Assembly (NCBI RefSeq): GCF_032884065.1
Contig: NC_088880.1
Location: 27,460,592-27,524,591 of the forward strand
Length of the DNA stretch: 64,000 nt
Origin: Artemia franciscana
Taxonomy: Eukaryota; Arthropoda; Branchiopoda; Anostraca; Artemiidae
Reading direction: 5' to 3'
The position numbers and the translations under genes are program-made. The notes under the pieces are model-generated. The model saw nothing but the letters and a program-made list of their open reading frames with translations, ran no database searches and was not told where the DNA came from. Position 1 is the stretch's first letter; each line of letters starts with the position of its first letter. Below, one piece after another: positions 28,951 through 41,950 of this stretch.

Positions 28951-29090
28951 GCTTATATTTCTCATTACGATATGGTCCACAATCCTAGGTCTAAATGCAG
29001 TCGTATGGAGGGGGGACGGGGCTTATATTTCTCATTTAGATATTGTCCACAATCCTAGGTCTAAATACAGTCGTATGGAGGGGGGACAAG
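28951..29090 (+). repeat. 70-bp tandem duplication
   Basis: GCTTATATTTCTCATT begins at 28951 and 29021. Both copies contain GTCCACAATCCTAGGTCTAA and end in CGTATGGAGGGGGGAC, with few mismatches. Confidence 0.9.
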
Positions 29091-29855
29091 TAACTAAAGT
29101 GAGCATTAAAATAACACTTAATTATTTAGTTTCTTTGATAGGAATGATGTGAGAATTTTGCTGCAGATACTTAAGACTTGACTTTATTAACTAATATTTA
29201 CTACTTTATTAACTACTATTAACAACTATTAACTACTTTATTAACTGCTTTATTAACAACTAATTACAAAAAGCTGTGCATACACACAACCGCCCGGGGA
29301 AGGCTCAAACAGCCTGATGTTGGACGGCTGCAATCCTCTGATTCTCAACCTATTTAAAAACTCAACTTCGGAAGGGAATGGTTAAAAATAATTTTAACTA
29401 AGGATTCATTGCTTAAATACCCCCCCTCCCCGGAAAAACGAATTTTTTGAACCTCTTGAATTCTAATCCTGATTATTTCACTGATAAATAAGATATTGTT
29501 ATGTAATGTAAAGCACAATTCAATATTAGGATTAGTAATAGACCCCCTGAAATACAGTTCCCAACGATTAACTTCCGCGAAAACAGCCAATGAACGATAG
29601 TTGAGCCTCTTCGAAGTGAAATCCTGACTATTGGAAGTGACAATTTTGTGCTTCGTATAGTTAGCAAAACGATAGTTAAGTTATGTATTGCAAGGCATAA
29701 ATTTTAAAGCTAAAAACAGGATCCCCCTCTCCCCAACAAAAAAGTTGAAACCCTTCGAAATAGAGGCCTAGCTACAACATTGATTATCTCATCCTTTGTT
29801 TAGTTTGTAAGGAAGTTTTAAAGGGCTTAATTAAATAAGCATTAAATATATTTTA
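29091..29855. repeat. diverged repeat sequence, no host gene
   Basis: Holds TTAACTA-type short repeats (29190-29260) and two diverged members of the field continuing at 30690. Their marks are GACTATT, CAATATTAGGATTAGTAATA, C-rich runs and AAGTTGAAACCC. Confidence 0.5.
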
Positions 29856-30500
29856 ATGCTTAGGTTCTGGTTGAAGTTAACTAAGAGTAATGAAGATAGA
29901 CTAGTAAGAGCGGCATATGAAGAGATGTTGAAATGTGGTTTAAAAACCTCGTGGCCATCCCAAATTAAATCATTACTAGAAAAAGTAAGAATGCCTTATT
30001 TATGGAATAATGGTCTTTGCTCTCGTGATGTACCAACAAATTTAGAAAGCCAGGTACGATTTATATTAGAGAGTCAGGAAATTCAGCATTGGCAAGGGCT
30101 GGTTTTTGATTCTACAACCCTGAAACATTATAATCAGGCAAAACCTAGTTTTGGGGAGGAAGTTTATTTTAAATTTAACTTACCGGCTATGATTCTACGT
30201 CGTTGGATTCAGCTTTGGGCAAATTGTCTTCCAATCCAGAACAGGCAAAAAACGTTCGACAAAAATAAAATGATAGTTGGTCCTGATAGGCGGTATGTTT
30301 GTCCCCTTTGTAAAGATGATGATGAAGACTTGGATCATTTTCTCCGGAAATGCCCGGTGCTCTTGGATTTACGGGAAATTTATTTGCATGGGGTTAATTT
30401 GATGCTTCCGGGTATTCTACAAAATAGTAACCCAACCACAATATTTCGAGTGGGAGTATATATAGATAAATCTTTAATAAGAAGAAAAAGTTTTATATGA
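29856..30500 (+). CDS. LINE polyprotein C-terminal ORF
   Basis: An intact 214-residue frame with no match to a host gene. It has a charged helical start, then a run containing LRRWIQLWANCLPIQNRQKT, and near residues 150-170 a zinc-knuckle-like CPLCKDDDEDLDHFLRKCPV (C-X2-C-X8-H-X4-C). This arrangement follows the reverse transcriptase in many non-LTR elements and probably binds nucleic acid. The upstream ATG is probably not a real start: the copy is 5'-truncated near 29830. A trailer and a TATCTATCCATCTATC tail at about 30642-30658 mark the 3' end. Confidence 0.7.
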   Translation: MLRFWLKLTKSNEDRLVRAAYEEMLKCGLKTSWPSQIKSLLEKVRMPYLWNNGLCSRDVPTNLESQVRFILESQEIQHWQGLVFDSTTLKHYNQAKPSFGEEVYFKFNLPAMILRRWIQLWANCLPIQNRQKTFDKNKMIVGPDRRYVCPLCKDDDEDLDHFLRKCPVLLDLREIYLHGVNLMLPGILQNSNPTTIFRVGVYIDKSLIRRKSFI

Positions 30501-30689
30501 TTAATTTCTTTTGTAGTTAGATTAGGTACTTTTTGCGTTGAATTCTGTTTTTTGTGCGTGCTCGTACTGTTGTTAATTTCCTTGCTTATTTGTTATTTAT
30601 TCATATTTTTGTGTATATGGCCCACGGGTTTTTGAAATACACTTATCTATCCATCTATCGGAATAAGTAACAGGGGCCTCAGTCCCTCT

Positions 30690-33600
30690 TTCCCTACATT
30701 TCAATCCTTTGGTTCGTAAGTTAATGGACAATAGTTAAATTATGCATTGGTAGACATAATTCAATTAGGAATTGTAATAAGCCAACCCCCTCTCTCCCAA
30801 GGCGTAAACTGAAACCCTACAAAATGAACTCACGACTCCTGCATGTAAGCAGATGATCCCCCCCTGAATCCTAAAATTCTCTCATTTTTGGCACTTCTTC
30901 TCCAATTACCAAGTAAATGTTTATGTTATTATTTGTCCTCCCCCTCGAAGAAAAAAAAACTCAAAACGTAGTCCTAACTATTGCACTGGTAATTCCATCC
31001 ATTGTATAGTTTCGACTGGGTAAGACATCAACAATGGCCAAGTTACATATTTTCGGGCATAAATCAATATTAAAATAACTACAAGACCCTTTGCCCCCAC
31101 TCCTAAGAACGGAAAATGGGCAGAACTACTCCAAAATGCAATCTTGACTCCGCTATCGAAAGATATTCTATACGATATAATCGAATAAGATAACGATAAG
31201 ATATTCGAAAGAAAATACTGCATATTTCAACTGATAATTTTCTAATTTAAATAGTCTGCAAATCGATGAACTATAGCTAAGTTTCATTTTGGGAGGCATA
31301 ATAAAGTGCTCGACTAAGTAATGGACCAGGGCCGTGTCCAGGAAGGACCCAGTTTGACCCCCTCCCCCTAATTGTTTTATTCGATTCATAAAGAAGTAAC
31401 AAAAATATACTTAAAGTAAATTCTATTGCCTTTTTTTTGTTAAGCCCCTCCTCCAAATCAGATGACCCCTAGAACAAAATTCAAAATACGGCCCTTAATA
31501 TGCCCTTGTTTCCCCCTAAAGAAAAAGAAAAAAACGAGTGGATGGCTTCAAAATGAAATCCTGCCTGTTTTAATGGGAATTTCCACAAGAAACATGATTT
31601 AAGAGACAATAAACGAGTGTAATTTAAATAAAAAAAGGAAAAAAATAAAAATAAAAGAAACAAATTAGCAAAAAATTTTAAAAAAAAATCTAAATATTTT
31701 GACTCCACATAAAAAAACAAAACACACAAAGAAAAAGACAAAACAAAAATTTCCGGCTATTTTAAGTGACTGAAATATTTTGGAGGTAATTAAGATGTGA
31801 GTTTTTTTTATTTTGTGTGTGTGTGTGTGTTTCTATTTTTGTTTATTTTTTTGTGTTTAATCTAATTTAACTTCAAAATTTTTCCCCTTTGATCTAATTT
31901 TCCGGACATAAAGTCGAAATATTCAGATTTTTCTTATTCAATGTTTGCTGTTTTTTGTTGTTCTTTTTTACCACATTTTACTGTTCCATTTAAATTGTTT
32001 TCTCTTAAATTCTCCAAATAGAAAAGCGGGATGGCCTAAGAGATCATTTCAACAAGAGAAGTCTTAAAGAAAAGTTGATTTAATATAATCACATCGATAG
32101 ATAATAATTTCATTTCGAAAAAACGGTAGATAAGTTACGCAATGTCGAACCCCTTCAAAATGAAGACCTGACTGCTCTAGTCCTACCGATGTTTTTATGC
32201 TTGGTATAGTTCGTAGTCCATGAAAAATAAATAAGTTTAATATTGCAAAACACTGTTCAAAGTTAGGGTAATAATGGACTCCAGGACCCCCCGTCCTCCC
32301 CTGAGATGAAACTTTAAAATGGAACACTGACTCATACACAAACACAGGAGGCCCCTGTGTCTGAAATTACCCCTGCTTCTTGGTACTGTTTATTCAAATT
32401 CTCAATTAAGTGTCTCTTTAATTACCCCCGTCCCGCCAAATAAGCTCATGTGTATGAACCTATCCTGACTATTCCATTGATATATTCATCCGTTGTTATT
32501 TTTCTCAAGTCGATTAATGATCGATTTATCACATATTGTAAGGCATAATTCAATTTTAGGATAAGTTATGGACCGCTGGATCCCTTCCCTCATAAAAAAA
32601 TGAGCAAAATTTTTCAGAATGGAATCCCGACTCCTACAAACGGAAAAAATACATATAAGCAAATTTTGATGTGTTTTTGTAACCCCCATCCTACCCCAAA
32701 AATGTCCCACACTGAAAAAATCCTGGATACCACCCTAGGGTAATCCCCCTCACATACGAAATAATTTATGTTCGTTTTAAGTTTTAATGTTGCTCCTTAA
32801 TTTCAGTTGAGAAAACTCGTATTTTTCAAAAAATTCTCACCATGAAAAATCCTCCTGAGCAGAAAATGCCCCCTCCCCTCCAAAAACATGTCTGTATGCT
32901 TCCCAACAACAAATAATACACGAAAGCAAAGGGAAAAATTCGTAACTTAAAGCCTCTTCCCTAGGGGCTGTAAAGCGGAGAGAGTCATATTATGCCCATA
33001 GGCGTGAATCATTGGACCTTTTAATCATGCCAATCAAAATTGCGATTTCACAATTTTGATCGGACAACATTTGTAAGAAAAGGGGCATGTAAGGGTGACT
33101 AGTTACTCTCCAATCTTTTTGCTCACTTACAAGGGCGCTAGAACTTTTGCTTTCTGATTAAATTAGCTCTCTCTAGAATCATTGGGTTCGTTATGATCAC
33201 CCCTAGGGAAAAAAAATTTAACAAGTATCCATTATCTTTCCTCGGAAAAATATATAAAATTCCACATTGTCGTATATAGGAGCTTGAAACCTTTATAGTA
33301 GTTATCTTTTATATGCTGAATCTGAGGGTTTGATTGTCGTTAATACTGTGAGACAGTTTATGGATGTTTCTCCCCTTTTCCAAAAATTAGGCAAATTTTC
33401 TCAGGCTCGAAACTTTTGATGGGTAGTATTAAAAGTAATTGAATTCATATATTTGGAATCAGGATAAAAATTCAATTTTGTATAAATTTATTGTTATAAA
33501 AAGTCATTTTTTTACAGTTTTGGTTACTATCAAACAGTTCATTACCACGAACTGTTTGATTGCAAGACATAATTTAACGCTAGAATGAGCGATGGGCCTC

Positions 33601-34120
33601 CAGACCCTCCCAACAAAATTGAGTTGAATTTGCTCAAAATGGAATCCTGACTCGTGCAAAAATGTAGGGAGGGACTCTGGGCCCATATGGCTCGTGAAAT
33701 TCAAAGCTTCTGAATCAATTTGTTTAATGATATACTTTTTATTATCTTCCCTCTCACAGGGATGAAATTCCTACCCTGACTATTGAAGTAATAGCTGTAT
33801 TCCTTCTTTATGGATCGTAAGTCAGTGAATAATAGGCATAACAAAATTTAATTTCAGGATGAACAATGGGCCTATGGACTCTTGCCCTCTCAAAAAAATG
33901 AGTCTAAATCTCTCAAAACGGAATCTTGAATCTTGTAAGAACTCAGGGAAGGGAATCTGGACAAGGATCTATCCTGACATCCAAAACTTTCTGTACTTTT
34001 GCTGAAAATATGCAATGACATATTTTTATTACATCCCCCTCCTTCCCCGATCAAAATTCATATCCTGATTTGGTACTTATCAATTATATCGACTACATCC
34101 TAGAAGCAAAGTTAGTTTAA
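30690..34120. repeat. field of diverged repeats
   Basis: Recurring modules of about 250-400 bp: ATCCTGACTATTG, TAATTCAATTTTAGGATAAG-like, GACCCCC runs, GGAATCCTGACTC(C/G)T, then CAAAAA..AGGGA. Copies are seen near 30690, 31000, 31300, 32150, 32480, 33540, 33770 and 34060. Microsatellite (GT)n is at about 31818-31832. Open frames on the minus strand are shadows of these repeats. Confidence 0.6.
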
Positions 34121-34469
34121 TGAAATATTCTAAAACATGATGAAAATATAATGCCTTAGAAACACAATTATGAAAACTACAACAGAGAATTATGAACAGC
34201 AGGACCTTCAGAACGCATTATATTAAGTAACTAACCTAACAAGCTCTATACATTAAATATTTAATTGAAATATACCTGTTTAATAGTTTATCTCACTAAG
34301 ACTAAGCTAATCATCTCCAAATGTAGACAGAGAAACCGGTATTACTGAGATCAAACAGATGCAACTTCCTGAGTGTAGTCCATATAATTGACAAGTACCT
34401 CTGATTATTGCACTGATAGTTGCATCTGTTTTATAGTTATTAGTCATATAGTTCTATTATATAGTCAAT

Positions 34470-34810
34470 CAAACAGTTCGTGGTAACGAACTCTTTCATA
34501 GGAGCTACCCGGCTCAATAGTAAAGGAAACTCTAATAAACGGAATTTTTATACTAAAAGATACAATAAAAGAATCACACTTTTATGCTGATTTAAAATAT
34601 ATAAGTTTCATCAAATTTAGTGTTACTCATCAAAAGTTATGAGCCTGAAAAAATGTGTTTTATTTTGGAAAATAGGGGGAAACACCCCCTAAAGTGGAAA
34701 TTCTTATGTCTAAGTTCAAGGAAGACGTTTAAAATGACGCTCTTAGTGCGGATTCGCACTAAGAGCGAATCCGGAAGCGATGCATTGATTTTTTGTAATT
34801 ATTAGTCTAT
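34470..34810 (+). mobile_element. fold-back element, partial left end
   Basis: TCAAACAGTTCGTGGTAACG followed by CCCGGCTCAATAGTAAAGGA, a truncated terminal repeat of the family at 34824-36903, running in the same direction just upstream of the complete copy. It ends in a short sequence with two overlapping hairpins. Confidence 0.7.
34738..34773. repeat. two overlapping perfect hairpins
   Basis: CGCTCTTAGTGCG (34738-34750) pairs with 34755-34767 over a 4-nt loop. CGGATTCGC (34749-34757) pairs with 34765-34773 over a 7-nt loop. The two stems share bases and cannot form at once. Confidence 0.85.
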
Positions 34811-34823
34811 ACTTGTGCTTTTG

Positions 34824-36903
34824 TCAAACAGTTCGTGGTAACGAACTGTAGTAAGGAGCAACCCGGCTCAATAGTAACCGAAACTCTAAAAACTGGAATT
34901 TTGATACCAATAGTTAATCAAAAGAATTACATATTAATGCTGATTTTAAATATATAATTTTCATCAAATTTATTCTTACTCATCAAAAGTTACTAGCCTG
35001 AGAAAATTTGACTTATTTTGGAAAATAGGGGAAACACCCCTAGAAGTTACATAATCTTAACCAAAATTACACCATCGTATTCAGCGTATCAGAGAACCCT
35101 ATTGTTTTAAACTCCTTTTTACTTTTTTTCTTTTACTTTTGTATTTATTTTTCTTTTTTACTGTTTAATAAAGTAGAATTTAGAGAAAGAGTCAAACCTT
35201 AGCGTATCAAATAAAAAAAAAAGAACAAGTTTTTTTAACTGACAGCAAGGAGCGACATTAAAATTTAAAACGAACAGAAATTATTTTGTATATGAAAGGG
35301 GCTGCTTCCTCATTAACGCCCCGCTCTTTACGGTAAAGTTTAACTCTTTCTCTCAACTCTTCTTTTTAAAACAGTAAAAAGCTTTAGCGTAAAGAGCGGG
35401 CGTTGATGAGGAAGCAGCCCCTTTCATATACGAAGTAATTTCTGTTCGTTTTAAGTTTTAATTTCGCTCCTTACTTTCAGTTAAAAAAAACTTGCTTTTT
35501 ATTTAATTTCTGAACGTTTTTGAATCAATGCATGTTTTTATTTTGGCTCTCCGCAGAGGAATAATTAAAACAAAATTTACATATTTATTTATTTATTTTT
35601 GGCTAAATGGCTTTCTCATAGTTTTAATCGAATGATTTTGAGAAAATAAGGAGCGGGGGAGGAAGCCTAGTTACCCTATGATTTTTTGGTTACTTAAAAA
35701 GGCAACAAGAGCTTTTAATTTTTTACGAATGTTTTTATTAGTAAAAGATATAAATAACTTATAAATTAGCTTACGTAACGAAATTTTGTATTCTCATATT
35801 TTTATTGCATATATGAGGGGGTTCACCCCCCTCGTCAGTGCCTCGCTCTTTACGCTAAAGCTTAAATTTTGTCCCAGTTCAATAAGAATGACCCCTGAAT
35901 CATAAAAGCCGTAGAATAAATAGTTGAAAATACTAAAAATACTTTAGCATAAAGAGCGAGGTAATAGAAGGAGGTGAGCCCCTCATATTCGTAATAATCT
36001 CTGTTCGTTTTAAGTTTTAATGCTGCTCCTTACTTCCAGTTGGGAAAACTCTTTCACATTTATTTTTTCATTGTTTTTTTTTAACAATGCTAGGAAATCC
36101 TGCGCTCCCTTCATGGAAATTTTCTTCCCCCATAACAAATTCCTCAATGGAAAGTTCCCCCAACATATCCCCCTCTTCTCAACCACTCCCCCCAACGAAA
36201 AAATCCCCCCGGAAACTTTAAGCACTGGTCACAGTTTGTAACTTGTAGCCCCTCCCAAGGGAACTGTGTGGGAGTAAGTCGTCTTCAAAGACATAGTTAT
36301 AAAGTTTTTCGACTACGCTGAATAAATTGGCTATCTCAAAATTTTGATCCATTGACTTTGGTAAAATAATTAGCGTGGGAGGGGGCCTATGTGCCCTCCA
36401 ATTTTTTTAATCATTTAAAAAGGGCACTAGAACTTTCGATTTTCGTTAGAAAGAACCCTCTCGCAACATTCTAGGACCTGTGGGTGGATAAAATCACTCC
36501 TATAAAAAAAAACAAAAAAACAAAAAAACATACAAACAAATAAACACTCATCCGTGATCTGCCTTTTGGCAAAAAAAAAATACAAAATTCCATATTTATG
36601 TAGATAGGAGCTTGAAACCTCTAGAATAGGGTTCTCTGATACGCTAAATCTGATGGTGTGATTTTCGTTAAGATTCTATGACTTTTAGGGGGTGTTTCAC
36701 CCTATTGTCTAAAATACAGCAAATATTCTCCGTCACGTAACTTTTGATGGGTAAAACTTGATGAAACTTATATATTTAAAATAAGCATTAAAATGCGATT
36801 CTTTTTATGTTGCTATTGGTATCAAAATTCTATTTTTTAGAATTTTGGTTACTATTGAGCCGGGTCGCTCCTTACTACATCTTCGTTACCACGAACTGTT
36901 TGA
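34824..36903. mobile_element. complete fold-back element, 2.08 kb
   Basis: The left end TCAAACAGTTCGTGGTAACG and the right end CGTTACCACGAACTGTTTGA are complementary. The inverted repeats continue for about 280 bp (34824-35105 with 36624-36903), including CCCGGCTCAATAGTAACC and GCGTATCAGAGAACCCTA. Inside are two further palindromes (35215-35500 and about 35805-36060). No transposase or other protein was recognised, so movement would depend on another element. No clear target-site duplication was seen. Partial relatives are at 13884, 34470, 36904-38747 and 61985-63868. Confidence 0.75.
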
Positions 36904-38747
36904 TAATAATAAAAGAAAATACTAGAATAATGGAATTTTTACTTTATAATGCACTGTTTGTTTCTATTGATAAGATTATCAGTTTTCCTTTCAATCTTAT
37001 CCGTATTTTTAAGTTATATTTAAATTATATTTCTATTAAATATTCTATTACAATCACAGGCAGACAGTTTTTCTACAAGCTCTTTCTACAATGAAATAAA
37101 AAAACGACAACAAGTTTTTCAATTGCAAGTAAGGAGCGACATTAAAACTTAAAGCGAACAGAAATTATTCCGTATATGAAAGGGGTTGTCCCCTCCTCAA
37201 CCCCTCCCTCTTTACGCTAAAGTTTGACTCTTTCTCACAACTCTACTTTTTAAAACATTAAAAAACTTTAGCGTAAAGAGCGAAGGGTTGAGGAGGGGAC
37301 AACCCCCTTCATATACGGAATAATTTCTGTTCTTTTTAAGTTTTAATGTCAATCCTTACTTGCAGTTAAAAAAAAAATGTTTTTTTTATTGAATTTCTGA
37401 ACGTTTTTTAATTGATGCGTGTTTTGATTTTGGCTCACCGCACATGAAAAATTAAAACGAAATTTGAATATTTTTTTTTTTGTAAATGGCTTTCTCATAG
37501 TTTTGATCGGACGATTTTGACAAAAAATGGGTGGGGGAGGACGCCTAGTTGTTCTTCAGTTTTTGGCTACTTAAAAAAGCAACTAGAATTTTTTTTAGCC
37601 GTTTTTATTAGTAATAAATATACGTAACTTACGAATTAACTTACGTAACAAAAATCTATATTTGTATATTTTTATTGCGTATATGAAGGGGTTCTCCTCC
37701 TCCTCAATTTTACCTTGCTCTTTGCGCTAAAGCTACAATTTGGTCCCAATTCTTTAAGAATGACTTCTTAATCGCAAAGGTCGTAGAATAAATAGTTGAA
37801 ATTACTAAAAATAATTCATCGTAGAGAGAGAGGTATTGTAGAGGGGACGAATCCCCTTATAGACATAATAATTTCTGTTCATTTTAGGTTCTACTGCTGC
37901 TCCTTACCTTCACCTGAAAAAAACTTTTATTTTCATTTTCTCATTGTTTTTTTTTTAAATAATGCAAAGAAATCGTGTGACCTCTTTATGAAAATCTTCT
38001 TCCGTCATGATAAATTCCTCCATGGAAAAATCCTCCCACGTAACCCCCAACCCAACTTTAACGTGAAAAAGTCCCCCTGAAAACATTTGTACACGTCCCA
38101 ATAACCCCTACTATTGTTAAACAATGGCCAAACTTTGAAATTTGCAGCCTCTCCCCCGAAAACTGTGGGTGATTAATTTGTTTCAAAATCCATAATGACT
38201 AGGTTTTTCGACTATGCTGAACAAAATGGCTATCTCCAAATTTTGATCCAATGACTTTGGAAAAAATATGCGCGTGATAGGGGGGCCTAGAACTTTTAAT
38301 TTCCGTTAGAATGAGCCCTCTCGCGATAATACATGACCACTGGGTCGATACGATCACCCCTGGGGAAAATAAAAAAAAATAAAAAAATAAACACGTATCG
38401 GTGTGAAAAAAATTCAAATTTCCACATTTTTATAGGTGGGAGCTTGAAACTTCTACAGTAGGATTCTCTGATAGGATGAATCTGATGGTGGGATTTTTAT
38501 TAAGATTCTTTGACTTTTAGAGGGTTTTTCCCCCTATTTTCTAAAACAAGCCAAATTTTCTCAGTCTCGTTACTTTTGTTGGGTACAACTAAACTTGACG
38601 AAACTTTATATTTAAAATCGCTGGAAAATGCATTTCTTTTGATATGACTATTGGTATCAAAATTTCATTTTTTAAAGTTTTGGTTACTATTGAGCCGGGT
38701 TGCTCCTTACTACAGTTCGTTACCACAAACTGTTTGATTATTCTGGC
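36904..38747. mobile_element. fold-back element, left end missing
   Basis: Hairpin modules at 37120-37385 and about 37690-37925 are followed by a right terminal repeat (38450-38747) ending CGTTACCACAAACTGTTTGA. The internal order is the same as in the complete element just upstream; the left terminal repeat is replaced by about 200 bp of unrelated AT-rich DNA. Confidence 0.65.
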
Positions 38748-39367
38748 TGTTTTATGAAGTAACAATTGTTTTTACCATGTTTACTTCTCAACAGCCCTGA
38801 TTTTAGGCTTTTTTATACATATTTTTTCATTACTTGTCAATGAGAATTTCGACAAAAATACCCTATAATTTACCTTGAAGATTTTTAAACTTATTCAATA
38901 TTTGTATATCCCTCTTCCCACCTTGAGCTCGCAAAACTAAATTTTAATAGGTCTAAAGTACATTAGCTCCAATCATTCTATCACAATTTTAGAATATGCC
39001 CACACATAAAAGCAAATGAATATTTTCTCGCTGCTCTTATCTTAATGAAATTCACCACAATGCTTAAATTGTTTCAATTTGCATAAGCAATTTTTTATCC
39101 AGATTTAAAAATTAAAGTTTTTATCCAACGCTCCTCTAGTGGCAGTGACTCACAAGCTTGCAGAAGCAGAACTGATCGAAATTTAAGCTCATTTTGATGA
39201 AAGAGCAAAGAGGACACGTTTACCAAACAGGTGCAGCCATGAACATTTTTTTCCATCATTTTTATTGTTTTCTGCAAATTTTAGCAAGGGATATAAATCA
39301 AACAAAGATCGGATTTTTTTGCGGGGCCAACTCTATGCATTAAATATTTTAAATAGAAAAAGATTTA

Positions 39368-39368
<1 letters not shown>
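38748..39368. other. AT-rich spacer, no gene seen
   Basis: No recognised domain, exon or repeat between the fold-back element and the (TA)n tract. Confidence 0.5.

Positions 39369-39436
<68 letters not shown>
39369..39436. repeat. (TA)n microsatellite
   Basis: 68 bp of pure TA dinucleotide, just outside the inverted copy of module B. Confidence 0.97.
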
Positions 39437-39439
<3 letters not shown>

Positions 39440-39539
39440 ATATTTAATTATTTGAATAATTTTTACATTATTTTCAAAAGCAATTTGCTTTATAATTCAC
39501 AACAATCTTTTCGTTCATTTTGATGGTAAAGCGAGGCCC

Positions 39540-41950
39540 TTTCAAATACAGGGCCCAATAACCCTTTATCCGGCACTCTTACTCAAAAGTGCCACACTTT
39601 ATATATGGGTGTGCAGAGCTTTTCGACCCTCACCCTATCTAGCTCTCTTTTGCCAGAATAATCTATTAGATTTTTGACAAATAATCTGGTTTACTAGTAT
39701 GTAATAAAATTATAACAAATTTATCAAGGACTACTTTTCAGTCAATGACAGAGACCCGAGCGCCACTGGGAAATTCCCCCAGGATGGACGGCAAACACTA
39801 TCAGGATCTTTATTTTTACTAAGATTTACATGGTTATATTTAATTGTCATTGTTTTACTGAGGCACCACTGCCCCCATCCCTCCAACTGATATCCGTGCA
39901 ATGAGCTTCTCTATTCAAAATAGAAAAAAAAGATAATTTTTTATCTTAACAGCTTCTTCCCTATTACTGATATCGGTGCCATGAGTTTCTATATTCAATT
40001 TAGAAAAAAAGTTATTCAGGGAATATTTTTCTATACTTCACAGTGTAACTATTAGAGAATATTTCGCGAGTATCTACGTTTTATAATAAATATATTCATT
40101 TTTTTTTACATATTTTCCCCACTGTGTTGTACAATCCTCCAAATTTCATTTCAACTTTTCTTTTTATTCAGCTACTGAAAGCATAGTCAAAATATTTGGC
40201 GACCAAGAGACATTTTCAACATTGGCATTTGGCAACCTCTGCATAACAGACATTTGTGGCCATATCCAAAAATTATGACAACGATACCAATTAATGAAGG
40301 TACAAATCCTATAATTAAAGGAGGCCTCTTTTAAGAATTTGGGTGAAAAATATGCAGCTATTGCCTATGAACAGCTGCCGAAAAACAGCTATCATCTTAT
40401 ACTTGAGGGATATTTCCATTGTAAGTAATTTAAAAGAAATGCCACAATCCTTAATAAAAGAGCTTCTTGTCTTAATGAAATAAAAGAAATCAATAATATA
40501 AAATGTTTTAGTAATAAAACATTTATTAAATATGGTATTTAACCCATACCATATTTAAACTATACAAGGAAAGCAGGGCAGCTTCTGTCTACAACGCAAG
40601 GAGACAACTTGACTCAGTAACTAATGAAATAAAAAACAACAAGTCTTTCAACTGAAAGTAAGGAGCAACATCAAAACTTAAACAAACAGAAGCTATTATG
40701 TATATGAGGAGGTAATCACCATGCTTTTGACGCTGAAGTTCTTCGGCGCCTTAAAAAAAAGACTTATTGTTATAATTAAACAACCCTGATGTTTCACAGC
40801 TCATTCTTTAAGAATTGAGGTGAAATTTAAACTTTAGCCTAAAGAGTGAGGTTTTGAGAAGGAGGGCAACCACTAATATACTAATAAGTCCCGGTTTTTG
40901 AAATTTTAGTGTTGCTCCTTACTTTGATTTGAGAAAACTTTTTTTTATTTAATTTCTGATCTTTTTTTAAATAGTGGCATGCAGGAAATCTCCCTCCCAA
41001 GGAAACACGCTCCCCTTTCATCGTAGTTGAAGGGTCCAAAAATTGTGTCTGCAAGAAAGACCCCCGCCCCAACCAACAGCTCTCAGCGCAAGGGTTGTAA
41101 CTTAGGCCCTGGAGGCATACAAAGTTCTTGTAGAAAGGACGATCGCATATGCTTTGGAGGGGACTCATTTGATTGGTAATCAGAAGTTCTAATGCCCCCT
41201 TTAAGAGTCAAAGTGATCAGAGCGTGGCTACACATTGCTTGTGGAGATATCTCCGCAGGTGTAAATTGGGATACGGTACAATTTATTTGCCTAGGCTAAA
41301 TTTGTCATGAAGTTGTGGCAATACTGGCCCAAAGGCATTTGCAATAAAGCTTATCTATACTTTTTGAGATCGCTTCTACTCACAGTCTATATAGACACCC
41401 GTTGCGCATACACTTTTCAAAAGCTATCGTCGCGACAGTAATGGGCGCTCTGTCAAAACCAGACACTCTTGCAGTTGGAAACTGGATTCCAAAGAGGCTG
41501 ATAGGTCACAACAAAAATTCCCGTTCTCACTACCGGAATAGAGCCAAGATCTTTCCGCACTGATAGGATGTAAGAGTGCCGGAGGTTAACGGTTAATCTA
41601 ACGATGTGTATTAAAATTAAAATCTTTCTACGGGCAAGATACGACTCCACTTAACTAGTGTCTATACAGACAATTTATAACAATGAAACATATCCAGGGT
41701 AATTTGAATGAAATGACTAAAAAAAACCACAATGGGCAATCTTACAATACAGTTTTCTACCAAACAAATTGTAGGCAATCTCCCAATTCTGAAATAATTA
41801 CTCAAGATGTATTTGCCTCAACAATTAGAAATAGGGCCAAAGCCCCAGCTTCTCAGGAATTCACAATTTTTAACAATGCAATAAACGTCCTCAGAATTGT
41901 TTCTGACTATATCTACATTTGAGTACACGCGGCTCTTGTTCATATTCTGC
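39540..41950 (-). repeat. composite repeat module B, copy 2 (inverted)
   Basis: Reverse complement of about 15460-18600 with many indels. It has one copy of the 294-bp unit (41453-41680) where the left arm has two. Its outer edge (39530-39600) carries TTTCAAATACAGGGCC, reminiscent of the start of module A, so the boundary may be a further module junction. Confidence 0.75.

Noticed and set aside
36807..37094. 95-codon frame after the fold-back element
   Set aside because: It begins inside the terminal repeat and continues into AT-rich DNA, with no family signature.
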